Shown here: positions 14,949 through 22,604 of the stretch, one piece after another
Layout: the number at the start of each line of letters is the position of its first letter
How positions within the stretch are numbered: position 1 is the stretch's first letter
Made by a program: the position numbers and the translations under genes
The notes under the pieces: model-generated
Database searches by the model: none
What the model was told of the DNA's origin: nothing
The model's input: the letters and a program-made list of their open reading frames with translations, nothing else
NCBI GenBank assembly: GCA_018668795.1
Contig: JABJBD010000033.1
Coordinates: 1 to 25,508 of the forward strand
Direction: 5' to 3'
Length of the DNA: 25,508 nt
DNA from: Candidatus Puniceispirillum sp.
Lineage (GTDB): Bacteria > Pseudomonadota > Alphaproteobacteria > Puniceispirillales > Puniceispirillaceae

Positions 14949-15671
14949 ATGTATCGCGATACTGTCCAGATACAGTCATTTTATGAAACACCGCTTGGTG
15001 TCACCGTTACACGTTTGCTTGATTCCTATGTACGGCCATTCTGGGATCATCGTGCCGATGCGTATAATGCTGTTTTTGGCTATGGGCCGCCTTTTTTGAA
15101 CATGATTGATGATGCTGCGAAAGCTAGGGCGTTGGCATTGATGCCTGCACGACATGGGGCGGTCATCTGGCCACAGACAGGTCAGGTACGGACGCTTCTT
15201 GCTAATGGCTATGATCTGCCTTTGCCTGATGTTCAGCTTGATCGGCTGATGCTGACACATAGTCTGGAATTTGATGATAACCCGACGCGGTTGCTTGATG
15301 AATGCTGGCGTATTCTTGATGGTGCTGGCAAGCTTCTGGTGATGGTACCGAACCGGCGTGGAATCTGGACGCATCGTGAAACGACCCCGCTAGGACATGG
15401 CCGTCCGTTTTCCCGCCGCCAGCTGGAAACAGCTTTGACGCAACATGGTTTTGAGGTCAATCATGTGCATCGTGTGGTTTTCATTCCACCTGTTCAGCGT
15501 GGCCCACTTTTGCGGTTTGCCAGTTCATATGAGCGATTTGGCCAGCGGTGCTGGCCAGCATTAGGTGCCATATTGCTTATTGAGGCCACGAAAATGCTCT
15601 ATGCACCTGCCGGAAATACACGTAAAGTCGCCTCTAGAAAATCATCTGTCTTGCAGGTTCTGTCACCCTAG
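14949..15671 (+). CDS. Class I SAM-dependent methyltransferase-like protein
   Basis: The 240-residue protein resembles an alphaproteobacterial methyltransferase-11-like family often found beside gloB. Recognisable parts are the start VQIQSFYETPLGVTVTRLL, the VIWPQTG block, LPLPDVQLDRLMLTHSLEF (the motif after the second strand), LLDECWRILDGAGKLLVMVPNRRGIW, and TPLGHGRPFSRRQLE. The C-terminal part is WPALGAILLIEATKMLYA. The SAM-binding glycine loop expected near residues 38-48 is degenerate (VFGYGPPF) rather than GxGxG, as I remember it is in relatives. Whether it still binds SAM, and its substrate, are unknown. GGGA lies seven bases ahead of the ATG. Confidence 0.8.
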   Translation: MYRDTVQIQSFYETPLGVTVTRLLDSYVRPFWDHRADAYNAVFGYGPPFLNMIDDAAKARALALMPARHGAVIWPQTGQVRTLLANGYDLPLPDVQLDRLMLTHSLEFDDNPTRLLDECWRILDGAGKLLVMVPNRRGIWTHRETTPLGHGRPFSRRQLETALTQHGFEVNHVHRVVFIPPVQRGPLLRFASSYERFGQRCWPALGAILLIEATKMLYAPAGNTRKVASRKSSVLQVLSP

Positions 15672-15768
15672 CCATAAAGTGACAGCTGATATTTTATACA
15701 TTTGGGGATCAGTTCCCATTTGTAACACATGTATGGACAGTTCAGGCTGGCCATTGGGAATGATGTTT

Positions 15769-16470
15769 ATGACTGATAATCTTGACGACCTTCGCAATGA
15801 AATCGATGTAGTGGATAACCGTATCCTTGAACTTATCGCGGCGCGGATGGCGTTATCTGATAAGGTGACCGCCGCCAAAGCAGGTAAGGTTGCCTTTCGC
15901 CCGGGACGTGAAGCGGCGTTGATGCGGCGGCTTGCCAGCCAGCAGCCAGATATGTCAGGGACTATTTTGCTTGGTATTTGGCGGCAAATTCTGGCGGCTA
16001 GCCTTAACCGACAGGATACAGGCCTGCATTTTATTGTGCATAGGGATGTGGCACCAACAGCAACATGGCATATGGGAAGTGCGTTACAGGCAAGCTATGC
16101 GGATACAATTGCCGATATAGCCGCGCAATTTGTTACAAAATCGGGCACCCAATCGGATACGCAATCTGGAGAGGGCGAAACACCCTATGCGCTGGTGCCA
16201 GCGGATGATTCGCCTGAACTAGCGGCCTGGCTATATGAAGATAAATCGGCCTTTGTTATTGCCCGTACACCGCTGTTTGATATGAGCGCTGTACCGCCTG
16301 CCTATATCATTGGACCAGCTTTGCCTGATGCGTCAGGTGATGACATCAGCCTGATAGGCGTGCTAAACCCCGATACAGGTCATAGGATGCATAGCAAGAC
16401 AGGATATTATCCCGATGGCATTGTGGATCACGGCGACGACGCCCGCATTCTGGGCATTTATGCGCGATAA
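15769..16470 (+). CDS. Chorismate mutase (AroQ type) with a prephenate dehydratase-like tail
   Basis: Chorismate mutase makes prephenate for tyrosine and phenylalanine. ATG 15769, with GGGA at 15756-15759 and a nine-base spacer, gives 233 residues; the frame is open upstream into the methyltransferase gene but that part lacks family resemblance. Residues 1-85 are the all-helical AroQ domain: Arg9 in DDLRNEID, Arg26 in AARM, FRPGREAALMRRL with Arg47 and Glu48, and WRQILAAS. Residues about 86-233 form a second region with YALVPADDSPE. It resembles the YGVVPxENS block of prephenate dehydratase but is too short and degenerate to be a full domain. I recall similar two-part proteins in other alphaproteobacteria. 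It lies 27 bases ahead of tyrA. Confidence 0.85.
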   Translation: MTDNLDDLRNEIDVVDNRILELIAARMALSDKVTAAKAGKVAFRPGREAALMRRLASQQPDMSGTILLGIWRQILAASLNRQDTGLHFIVHRDVAPTATWHMGSALQASYADTIADIAAQFVTKSGTQSDTQSGEGETPYALVPADDSPELAAWLYEDKSAFVIARTPLFDMSAVPPAYIIGPALPDASGDDISLIGVLNPDTGHRMHSKTGYYPDGIVDHGDDARILGIYAR

Positions 16471-16497
16471 CGTAAATATGTTTTTGAAGATGGGCTG

Positions 16498-17376
16498 ATG
16501 ACGATTCTATATGAAAAAGTGACGATTATTGGGCTTGGCCTGATTGGCGCCTCAATCGCGCTTGCGACCCGTCGTGCGGGGGTTGCTGGGCATGTGACGG
16601 GCTGTGATTCGGGTGACAATATTGCCGATGAGATAGCATCACTTAACCTTGTAGATAGCTTTGTTGCTGATGCAGGTGACGCCGTGAGCGACGCCGATCT
16701 GGTGATTATGGCGGTGCCAGTAGGCGCGCTTGGCGCGCTTAGCGAACAGATTATTCCAAAGATGAAAGCTGGTGCTGTTCTTACCGATACGGGATCAACC
16801 AAACGTTCGGTGATGCGTGACGTGGCGCCTAATGTTGCCCCGCATATTCATTGGCTACCATCGCATCCGATTGCGGGTACGGAACGCTCGGGCCCGTCGG
16901 CTGGCCATGCGACATTATTTGACGAACGCTATTGGATCATTCTGCCACTTGATGTGCCATTGGACGTGGTTGACCATTTTGCCAGTTTTGTTGAGGCATT
17001 GGGATCGCTTAGCGAGCGAATGGAGCCTGATTATCATGATAAGGTACTGGCCTTGACCTCGCATCTGCCGCATTTGATCGCCTATACGATTGTTGGCACG
17101 GCGGTTGATCTTGAAGGGCAGCTTAAAAATGATGTGATTCGCTTTTCAGCCTCGGGCTTTCGCGATTTCACCCGCATTGCGGCTTCGGATCCAGTGATGT
17201 GGCGTGATGTATTTCTGAATAATGACGAAGCCGTGCTAGAGATGTTACAGCGGTTTTCCGAGGATTTATCGTTTCTGCAACGCGCGATTCGCTGGCAGGA
17301 AGGCGACAAGCTTGAAGACCTGTTCACACGGACACGCGAAATCAGACGCTCAATCATTGATGCTGGCCAAAGCTAG
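16498..17376 (+). CDS. tyrA: Prephenate/arogenate dehydrogenase
   Basis: The enzyme oxidatively decarboxylates prephenate (or arogenate) with NAD(P)+ toward tyrosine. The 292-residue protein has an N-terminal Rossmann domain with IIGLGLIGAS (glycines 12, 14 and 17), VIMAVPVGAL, TDTGSTK and the active-site block SHPIAGTERSGPSAG with His123. The C-terminal helical domain includes SHLPHLIAYTIV and SASGFRDFTRIAASDPVMWRD, characteristic of TyrA. No ACT domain follows, so allosteric tyrosine inhibition through ACT is not expected. Its TAG stop overlaps the stop of the convergent DUF218 gene in CTAG. A hisC-type aminotransferase, often found between a chorismate mutase and tyrA in relatives, is not present. 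Confidence 0.94.
   Translation: MTILYEKVTIIGLGLIGASIALATRRAGVAGHVTGCDSGDNIADEIASLNLVDSFVADAGDAVSDADLVIMAVPVGALGALSEQIIPKMKAGAVLTDTGSTKRSVMRDVAPNVAPHIHWLPSHPIAGTERSGPSAGHATLFDERYWIILPLDVPLDVVDHFASFVEALGSLSERMEPDYHDKVLALTSHLPHLIAYTIVGTAVDLEGQLKNDVIRFSASGFRDFTRIAASDPVMWRDVFLNNDEAVLEMLQRFSEDLSFLQRAIRWQEGDKLEDLFTRTREIRRSIIDAGQS
17373..17376. other. Overlapping convergent stop codons (CTAG)
   Basis: The tyrA stop TAG (17374-17376, + strand) and the DUF218 stop TAG (17375-17373, minus strand) both lie in the palindrome CTAG. No hairpin terminator is visible around it, so transcripts from both sides probably overlap. Confidence 0.95.
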
Positions 17377-17996
17377 AGACGGATAATCTCGGCAAGATAT
17401 TTGGCATATTCACGGGTTAGCAGACGGATAATCACCGGATCCTGCCACCAGCGTTCAACATCAAGCGCGTCTGGGCTGACGGCCCATTGATGAATATCAA
17501 CATCGGGTATCGCCCGGCTAAAGACGATTTCGGCACGCGGCATGTGATAATTTGCCGTGACCAGACGGATTGAATTCAGGCCATTGTGATGAATCCATTC
17601 GCGGGCAGCCAGTGCATTGCCGCGTGTATCCAGCGCGCCATATTCAAGCTCTACACAGCAGAATAAAGCGCTAACCTGTTGATCGTTGAGATTAAGTTCC
17701 TGTACCAGAACGGCTTTATTGACACCTTTGCCAACACCGGAAATCAATAGTTTATCGGTGGTGCCGCTGACCAGCAGATTAAGCCCTTCGACAAGACGCT
17801 GCTGGCCCCCAGTTGTCACAACGATACCATCGGTATGATTAAGCTTGGTGAAATCGGTTTCGCCACGTGGCAAGGTCAGGACGAAATGTTGAAATGACGC
17901 CAGCAAAAACGCCACAAGAATACAGGAAATTGTCAGCGCGGTTTCACGGTTGCGAAACCTGCCATGCAGCGTCATTGATGTCTTTTTATCCGACAT
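17373..17996 (-). CDS. DUF218 (YdcF/SanA/ElyC-like) membrane protein
   Basis: From ATG 17996 (GAGG ten bases ahead) the protein has 207 residues; an upstream TTG at 18074 would add 26 unsupported residues. One hydrophobic segment at about residues 20-42 anchors it, with the DUF218 domain outside the membrane. Domain features are DGIVVTTGGQQRLVEGLNLL, DKLLISGVGKGVN, ALDTRGNALAAREWI and the IRLVTANYHMPRAEIVFSRA block. Homologues such as ElyC and SanA affect envelope or lipid-carrier-dependent cell-wall functions; the biochemical activity of this one is unknown. In relatives a ydcF-like gene tends to sit next to ftsX; here its neighbours are tyrA (convergent) and lysA (upstream, same strand). 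Confidence 0.85.
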   Translation of the reverse strand: MSDKKTSMTLHGRFRNRETALTISCILVAFLLASFQHFVLTLPRGETDFTKLNHTDGIVVTTGGQQRLVEGLNLLVSGTTDKLLISGVGKGVNKAVLVQELNLNDQQVSALFCCVELEYGALDTRGNALAAREWIHHNGLNSIRLVTANYHMPRAEIVFSRAIPDVDIHQWAVSPDALDVERWWQDPVIIRLLTREYAKYLAEIIRL

Positions 17997-18137
17997 ATAA
18001 CCGTTACCTCTAGCTTTAACGCATATGATTGCATCACAAATCATATAGGCATTTATAACACTGGTGGTAGGCAATTACAAAAAATGGCTTGGCTATGAGG
18101 CGATTATTCGTCCCATTAGGCTAGCTTTGGACAAGTG

Positions 18138-19397
18138 TCAAAAGGTAGGGATTGATTCTTCGGCAAGATAGCTCTCAACCGTGCGTTTGGCACGTAATTC
18201 ATGCACTTTGCCATCAAGCACCAACACTTCGCCAGCGGGGGGGCGTGTATTATAAGCCGAGGCCATGACCGCGCCATAGGCACCCGCCGATAAAACCGCC
18301 AGCACATCATCGCTTGTAAGTTCGGGCATCATGCGATCACGGCCAAAATAATCGCCTGTCTCGCAAACGGGCCCAACAATATCAGCCAGTCCTATATCTT
18401 GTCCGGTCGCCATTATCGGTACGATCGTGTGATGTGCTTCATACAGAGTGGGCCGAAGCAGGTCGTTCATCGCTGCATCAACAATGATAAACCGCTTATT
18501 GTCACCGTCCTTGATGAAGATCACTTTGGTTAGCAAAATACCATTATTGGCAACGATCGACCGTCCAGGTTCAAAGCCAAGCTTGAAATCTGTCTTGTTA
18601 AAAATGCGTGTTACCAGTTCCCCATAGGCAGTAAAATCAGTTGGGCTGGCATGATCGTAATCAACACCGACGCCGCCGCCAAGATCAAGCACTGGCACAT
18701 CGAACCCGTCGGCGCGCAATGTTGTACCCAGATCAAGCAAAGCTGTGTAAGCGGTTTCAAAAGGTGCCATATCGCGCAGTTGAGAACCAATATGAACAGC
18801 CAGTCCCGCTGGGGTAATATGCGGATCATCGGTCATCACACGATATAGATCGGCAGCTTCGTTCTGGTCGGTTGAAATGCCAAATTTGGTATCGCGTTGC
18901 CCCGTAGAGATTTTGGCGTGGGTTTTGGCGTCAACATCAACATTGACGCGCAAAGCAACAGGCGCTTCCACGCCCATAGACGCGGCAACGGCGCTGATTG
19001 CGGTGACTTCGGCAGGCGATTCGGCATTGATCTGGCCAATACCCGCGGCCAGTGCCTGTTCAATTTCAGCCTTGCTTTTGCCAACCCCCGAAAAGACGAT
19101 GTCCGATGCCGATATGCCTGCGGCCAGCGCGCGGCTAAGTTCACCGCCTGAAACGATATCAGCACCAGCCCCTTCATGTGCAAGTAATGCCAGAACGCCA
19201 AGCGCCGAATTGGCTTTCATGGCAAAATGCACTTTGCCATTTACCGGCGCAACAGCGGCGGCAAAATCACGATAGGCGTCACGGATTCCGGCACCTGAAT
19301 AGACATAAAGCGGGCTGTCATGGGCGGCAGCTATCTGCGATAGCGGCAGACCATCAACACCCAATTCGCCATTATCCAGCCGATTAAATGCACACAT
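18138..19397 (-). CDS. lysA: Diaminopimelate decarboxylase
   Basis: LysA is a PLP enzyme that decarboxylates meso-diaminopimelate to lysine, the last step of lysine synthesis. The 419-residue length is typical. The PLP lysine is Lys61 in HFAMKANS. His202 is in GLAVHIGSQ, the phosphate-binding glycines are in LDLGGGVGVDYD (about 238-248), EPGRSIV is at 276-282, and the partner-subunit Cys345 is in GPVCETGDYF. The gene follows the small lipoprotein gene lptM and argH on the same strand, the classic argH-lptM-lysA order. Its ATG is 48 bases after the lptM stop. No clear terminator was found downstream before the DUF218 gene. Confidence 0.97.
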   Translation of the reverse strand: MCAFNRLDNGELGVDGLPLSQIAAAHDSPLYVYSGAGIRDAYRDFAAAVAPVNGKVHFAMKANSALGVLALLAHEGAGADIVSGGELSRALAAGISASDIVFSGVGKSKAEIEQALAAGIGQINAESPAEVTAISAVAASMGVEAPVALRVNVDVDAKTHAKISTGQRDTKFGISTDQNEAADLYRVMTDDPHITPAGLAVHIGSQLRDMAPFETAYTALLDLGTTLRADGFDVPVLDLGGGVGVDYDHASPTDFTAYGELVTRIFNKTDFKLGFEPGRSIVANNGILLTKVIFIKDGDNKRFIIVDAAMNDLLRPTLYEAHHTIVPIMATGQDIGLADIVGPVCETGDYFGRDRMMPELTSDDVLAVLSAGAYGAVMASAYNTRPPAGEVLVLDGKVHELRAKRTVESYLAEESIPTF

Positions 19398-19445
19398 ATC
19401 TGATCTCTGAGCTTTGCCCGCTTATGGTTTGAAAAAGATGTTTGA

Positions 19446-19577
19446 CTATTCGGTCACGGTTTCGGTTTTTGCCGGTGCATCGGATGGACGATAGGGATCA
19501 CCGCGCTTGCCACAGGCCGTCAGACCAGCAATAGCAAGCAAGGTTATAAGACAGGTAATCACGCTTTTTTTCAACAT
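19446..19577 (-). CDS. lptM: Small LptM/YifL-type lipoprotein (43 residues)
   Basis: This short gene sits between argH and lysA. It has an ATG with AGGA eight bases ahead. The product starts with basic MLKKS, has a hydrophobic signal core ending in the lipobox LTAC (Cys22 would be lipidated), and continues CGKRGDPYRPSDAPAK to a TAG. The CGxKGxPxxP-like pattern after the cysteine, the length and the position next to lysA all fit LptM. In E. coli LptM stabilises the LptDE lipopolysaccharide translocon in the outer membrane. The proline-containing tail here is short and polar. Function is inferred from family and position. Confidence 0.88.
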   Translation of the reverse strand: MLKKSVITCLITLLAIAGLTACGKRGDPYRPSDAPAKTETVTE

Positions 19578-19589
19578 TTACGAGTTCCT

Positions 19590-21014
19590 TTATCCCTTAA
19601 TATTAAACCGCGACCGAGCGTCTGCTATGCGGGCTTTTAGCTCGGTAGGCGCTGTGCCGCCAAAGCTGGTACGGGCGGCCACGGCACTTTCAACGGTCAG
19701 AATGCCCATGATATCAGCTTTGATCCGTGGTTCGACGGTTTGCATTTCGGCAAGGCTGAGCGCATCAAGATCACATCCTTTTTTCGCCGCCAGCGCGACA
19801 ATAGAACCGCTTGCATGGTGCGCTTCACGAAAAGGAAGCCCAAGTTCGCGAACCATATAATCGGCCAGATCGGTTGCGGTGGGAAAGCCCGTTGTTAGCG
19901 CGGCGCGCATCGCATCTTTATTGGCAGTCATATCACGAACCATGCCGCTTGTAGCAGCAATGGCAATCGCCAGCGAATCAACCGCGTCGAATACGCCTTC
20001 TTTGTCTTCCTGCATATCCTTACCATAGGCAAGCGGTAGTCCTTTGAGGACGATCAACAAACCGTTTAGCGACCCGATAATGCGCCCAGGCTTGGCACGC
20101 ACCAGCTCGGCAGCATCGGGGTTGCGCTTTTGCGGCATGATTGACGAGCCAGTGGTAAAGGCATCGGACAGGCTGATAAAAGCAAAACGATCAGATGACC
20201 AGATCACCATTTCTTCGGCCAGCCGCGACAGATGCACCGCACAGATCGAAGCGGCAGCCAATAATTCCAAAGCAAAATCACGATCCGATACCGCGTCCAT
20301 GGCGTTTGCCGCCGGCCGGTCAAAGCCAAGCAGTTCGGCTGTCTGGTGCCGATCAATTGGAAATGACGTGCCGGCCAGTGCCGCTGCACCCAATGGCGAT
20401 TCATTGAGCCGCACGCGAGCATCAATCAAGCGACCCCGATCACGACCAAGCATTTCGACATAGGCCATCAGGTGAAAGCCAAAGGTTACTGGCTGGGCAG
20501 TCTGTAGATGTGTAAAGCCAGGCATGATCGTGTCACAATGTTCGTCAGCCTTGTCAAGAAGTGCTTCCTGTAAAGCCGCTAGCGCGTCATCCAGCGCATC
20601 AATGCTGGCACGGACCCATAATTTAAAATCTGTTGCGACCTGATCATTGCGTGAGCGTGCCGTATGAAGCCGCCGCGCAGGCTCGCCAATCAGATCGGCA
20701 AGTCGGGATTCGACATTCATATGGATATCTTCCAGCGCGGCGGAAAAGACAAATTCACCAGTTTCGATTTCGGTGCTAATTTTGGTTAGCCCGTCATGAA
20801 TCGCCGCACAATCAGCATCGCTGATGATACCACAGGTGGCCAGCATTGTTGCATGCGCCTTGGAACCATCAATATCTTGACGATATAATTGCTTGTCATA
20901 GGCAATCGACGCATTAATGTCCTGCATCAATTGCGAAGGCCCTCTTGAGAAGCGCCCCCCCCAGATGCTAGACTTTGCCGCATCACTGACCGCTGTTGTA
21001 TCTTTTTTGCTCAT
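19590..21014 (-). CDS. argH: Argininosuccinate lyase
   Basis: ArgH splits argininosuccinate into arginine and fumarate, the final step of arginine synthesis. The 474-residue protein starts within the usual SSIWGGRFSRGPSQLMQDINASI context. It shows HTARSRNDQVATDFKLWVR (about 117-135), GFTHLQTAQPVTFG (about 166-179, with a conserved His) and the fumarase-superfamily signature GSSIMPQKRNPD at 289-300, in which Ser291 is the expected catalytic serine. It is the first gene of the argH-lptM-lysA series. Only 26 bases separate its start from that of divergent tlpA, so its promoter must overlap the tlpA coding region. A TATAAA on the minus strand at 21050-21045 is a possible -10, with no good -35. 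Confidence 0.97.
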   Translation of the reverse strand: MSKKDTTAVSDAAKSSIWGGRFSRGPSQLMQDINASIAYDKQLYRQDIDGSKAHATMLATCGIISDADCAAIHDGLTKISTEIETGEFVFSAALEDIHMNVESRLADLIGEPARRLHTARSRNDQVATDFKLWVRASIDALDDALAALQEALLDKADEHCDTIMPGFTHLQTAQPVTFGFHLMAYVEMLGRDRGRLIDARVRLNESPLGAAALAGTSFPIDRHQTAELLGFDRPAANAMDAVSDRDFALELLAAASICAVHLSRLAEEMVIWSSDRFAFISLSDAFTTGSSIMPQKRNPDAAELVRAKPGRIIGSLNGLLIVLKGLPLAYGKDMQEDKEGVFDAVDSLAIAIAATSGMVRDMTANKDAMRAALTTGFPTATDLADYMVRELGLPFREAHHASGSIVALAAKKGCDLDALSLAEMQTVEPRIKADIMGILTVESAVAARTSFGGTAPTELKARIADARSRFNIKG

Positions 21015-21040
21015 GTCACTAACCAGATAGCTGTATCACC

Positions 21041-21673
21041 ATGCTTTATACGCGGCTTTTGCCGAATTATCAGCCAAAAACATACGCCCATAAAACTGGA
21101 CTGTCTCGCCGCCAGTTTAATAGCGCCCTGACTGGCACACTGACTGGCACACTGACTGGCATGTTGGGTGCCACTACGCTGGTGACTTTTTTGCCAGTTT
21201 CGGCCAGTGCCACGCTGATGCCCGATGCGCAAACCCCACCGTCTATGCAAACCGAAATTTTGGACGTAGATGGCAACGCGTTCCAGATTGATGATTTTAA
21301 AGGCATGCCGATATTGGTGAATTTCTGGGCAACATGGTGCGCGCCCTGTATTGCCGAATTACCTGCTTTGGATCAGGCGGCCAAAAGCCTTGCCGATATT
21401 AATCTTGTGATATTGCTGGTGTCGATTGATCGCGGCGGTCCAGCCAAGGCACTGCCATTTTTGAATGACCGTGGGATTGTCGAAACAGACGCTAAGGCAG
21501 GTATGCGTTTTGGATTTGATCGCAAAGCAAATCTGCCACGTGAAATGGGTGTAAGCGGCGTGCCAACCAGCTTTCTGTTGTCTTCGGATCAGACAAAAAG
21601 CTGGTTATTTAAAGGCCCGTTCGAATGGGATCAGCCAGATATGCTGACCCACATTCGCACATTAGTTGGCTAG
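21041..21673 (+). CDS. tlpA: TlpA-like thioredoxin-fold protein with a Tat signal
   Basis: A predicted periplasmic thiol-disulfide reductase of the TlpA/ResA group; such proteins reduce apocytochrome c or copper-site cysteines of cytochrome oxidase. The 210-residue chain has 20 leading residues, then a twin-arginine motif LSRRQFN (Arg23, Arg24). A Thr/Gly-rich hydrophobic stretch to about residue 57 ends in SASA, a plausible cleavage site. The mature domain has ILVNFWATWCAPCIAELPAL (redox Cys100 and Cys103) and the cis-Pro block GVSGVPTSFLL. The signal core is encoded in part by a 12-base tandem repeat. The ribosome-binding site is weak. The gene is divergent from argH with a 26-base gap, and its stop overlaps that of convergent etfA. 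Confidence 0.9.
   Translation: MLYTRLLPNYQPKTYAHKTGLSRRQFNSALTGTLTGTLTGMLGATTLVTFLPVSASATLMPDAQTPPSMQTEILDVDGNAFQIDDFKGMPILVNFWATWCAPCIAELPALDQAAKSLADINLVILLVSIDRGGPAKALPFLNDRGIVETDAKAGMRFGFDRKANLPREMGVSGVPTSFLLSSDQTKSWLFKGPFEWDQPDMLTHIRTLVG
21128..21163 (+). repeat. 12-base tandem repeat inside the tlpA signal-peptide region
   Basis: Three adjacent copies of CTGACTGGCACA are present (21128-21139, 21140-21151, 21152-21163); the last differs only in its final two bases. Each unit is four codons and adds Leu-Thr-Gly-Thr (Met in the last), so copy-number changes would keep the frame and lengthen or shorten the Tat signal core. Confidence 0.93.
21670..21673. other. Overlapping convergent stop codons (CTAG)
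   Basis: The tlpA stop TAG (21671-21673, + strand) and the etfA stop TAG (21672-21670, minus strand) share the palindrome CTAG, exactly as at 17373-17376. No terminator hairpin is evident between the genes. Confidence 0.95.
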
Positions 21674-22602
21674 CCAAGCTCTTTTTCAAGCTCAGGCACA
21701 GCGTCGAATAGATCAGCCACCAGACCAAAATCGGCAACCTGAAAAATTGGTGCTTCATCATCCTTGTTTATGGCGACAATGACCTTGCTGTCTTTCATGC
21801 CTGCTAGATGCTGGATTGCCCCGGAAATACCAACAGCAACATAAAGATCGGGTGCCACGACCTTGCCGGTCTGACCAACTTGATAGTCATTTGGCACGAA
21901 GCCCGCATCGACAGCCGCACGTGATGCACCAACGGCGGCACCTAGTTTATCAGCAACTTTTTCCAGCATGGCAAAATTCGATCCATCCTGCATACCGCGA
22001 CCACCAGAAATGACAATCGGTGCCGATGTCAGTTCCGGACGTTCGGAGCTTGATAGTTCAGATTTGACATAACTGGACAGGCCAGCATCAGCATCGGCGT
22101 CAATGGTTTCAATAGCGGCACTGCCGCCAGTGGCGGCGACAGCTTCAAAAGCGGTGCTACGCACAGTGATGACCTTTATGGCTTCACTTGATGAAATTGT
22201 TGCCAAGGCATTGCCAGCATAGATGGGACGCTGGAACGTGGTATCATTTTCAACCTTGATAATGTCGGAAATCTGCATCACATCAAGCATCGCGGCAACA
22301 CGTGGCATGACATTCTTGCCCGTTGTTGTTGCGGGTGACATCAAATGCGAAAAATCACCTGCAAGCTTGACGATTAGCGGTGCCAGATTTTCAGCAAGCC
22401 CATGTGCGTACATAGCGTCGGCAGATACCAGAACTTTATCAACGCCCATAATAGCCGCCGCCGCATTTGCGGCATCGCCACTGGCATCGCCAGCAACCAG
22501 CATATGAATATCGCCACCAATCTGCTGGGCAGCCGCAACAGTGTTCAAGGTTGCGCCAGCTATCTGACCGTCTTCATGTTCGCATAGAATAAGAATAGCC
22601 AT
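21670..22602 (-). CDS. etfA: Electron transfer flavoprotein subunit alpha
   Basis: EtfA with EtfB carries electrons from acyl-CoA and related dehydrogenases to ETF-ubiquinone oxidoreductase. The 310-residue protein has an N-terminal nucleotide-fold domain and a C-terminal FAD domain from about residue 190. The latter contains GGRGMQDGSNF, GASRAAVDAGFVPNDYQVGQ, TGKVVAPDLYVAVGISGAIQH (about 245-265) and the VAINKDDEAPIFQVADFGLV signature. It follows etfB with a two-base gap, so the subunits are probably translated together. The group is the common ETF of beta-oxidation type rather than the bifurcating FixAB type, judging by length and neighbours. Confidence 0.96.
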   Translation of the reverse strand: MAILILCEHEDGQIAGATLNTVAAAQQIGGDIHMLVAGDASGDAANAAAAIMGVDKVLVSADAMYAHGLAENLAPLIVKLAGDFSHLMSPATTTGKNVMPRVAAMLDVMQISDIIKVENDTTFQRPIYAGNALATISSSEAIKVITVRSTAFEAVAATGGSAAIETIDADADAGLSSYVKSELSSSERPELTSAPIVISGGRGMQDGSNFAMLEKVADKLGAAVGASRAAVDAGFVPNDYQVGQTGKVVAPDLYVAVGISGAIQHLAGMKDSKVIVAINKDDEAPIFQVADFGLVADLFDAVPELEKELG

Positions 22603-22604
22603 GA

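Noticed and set aside
15565..15768. N-terminal extension of 68 residues on the chorismate mutase frame
   Set aside because: It overlaps the methyltransferase gene, is Cys/His-rich without family resemblance, and a ribosome-binding site supports ATG 15769.
18877..19275. Open frame of 132 codons on the + strand opposite lysA
   Set aside because: It mirrors the Ala-rich lysA coding sequence and has no supporting signals.
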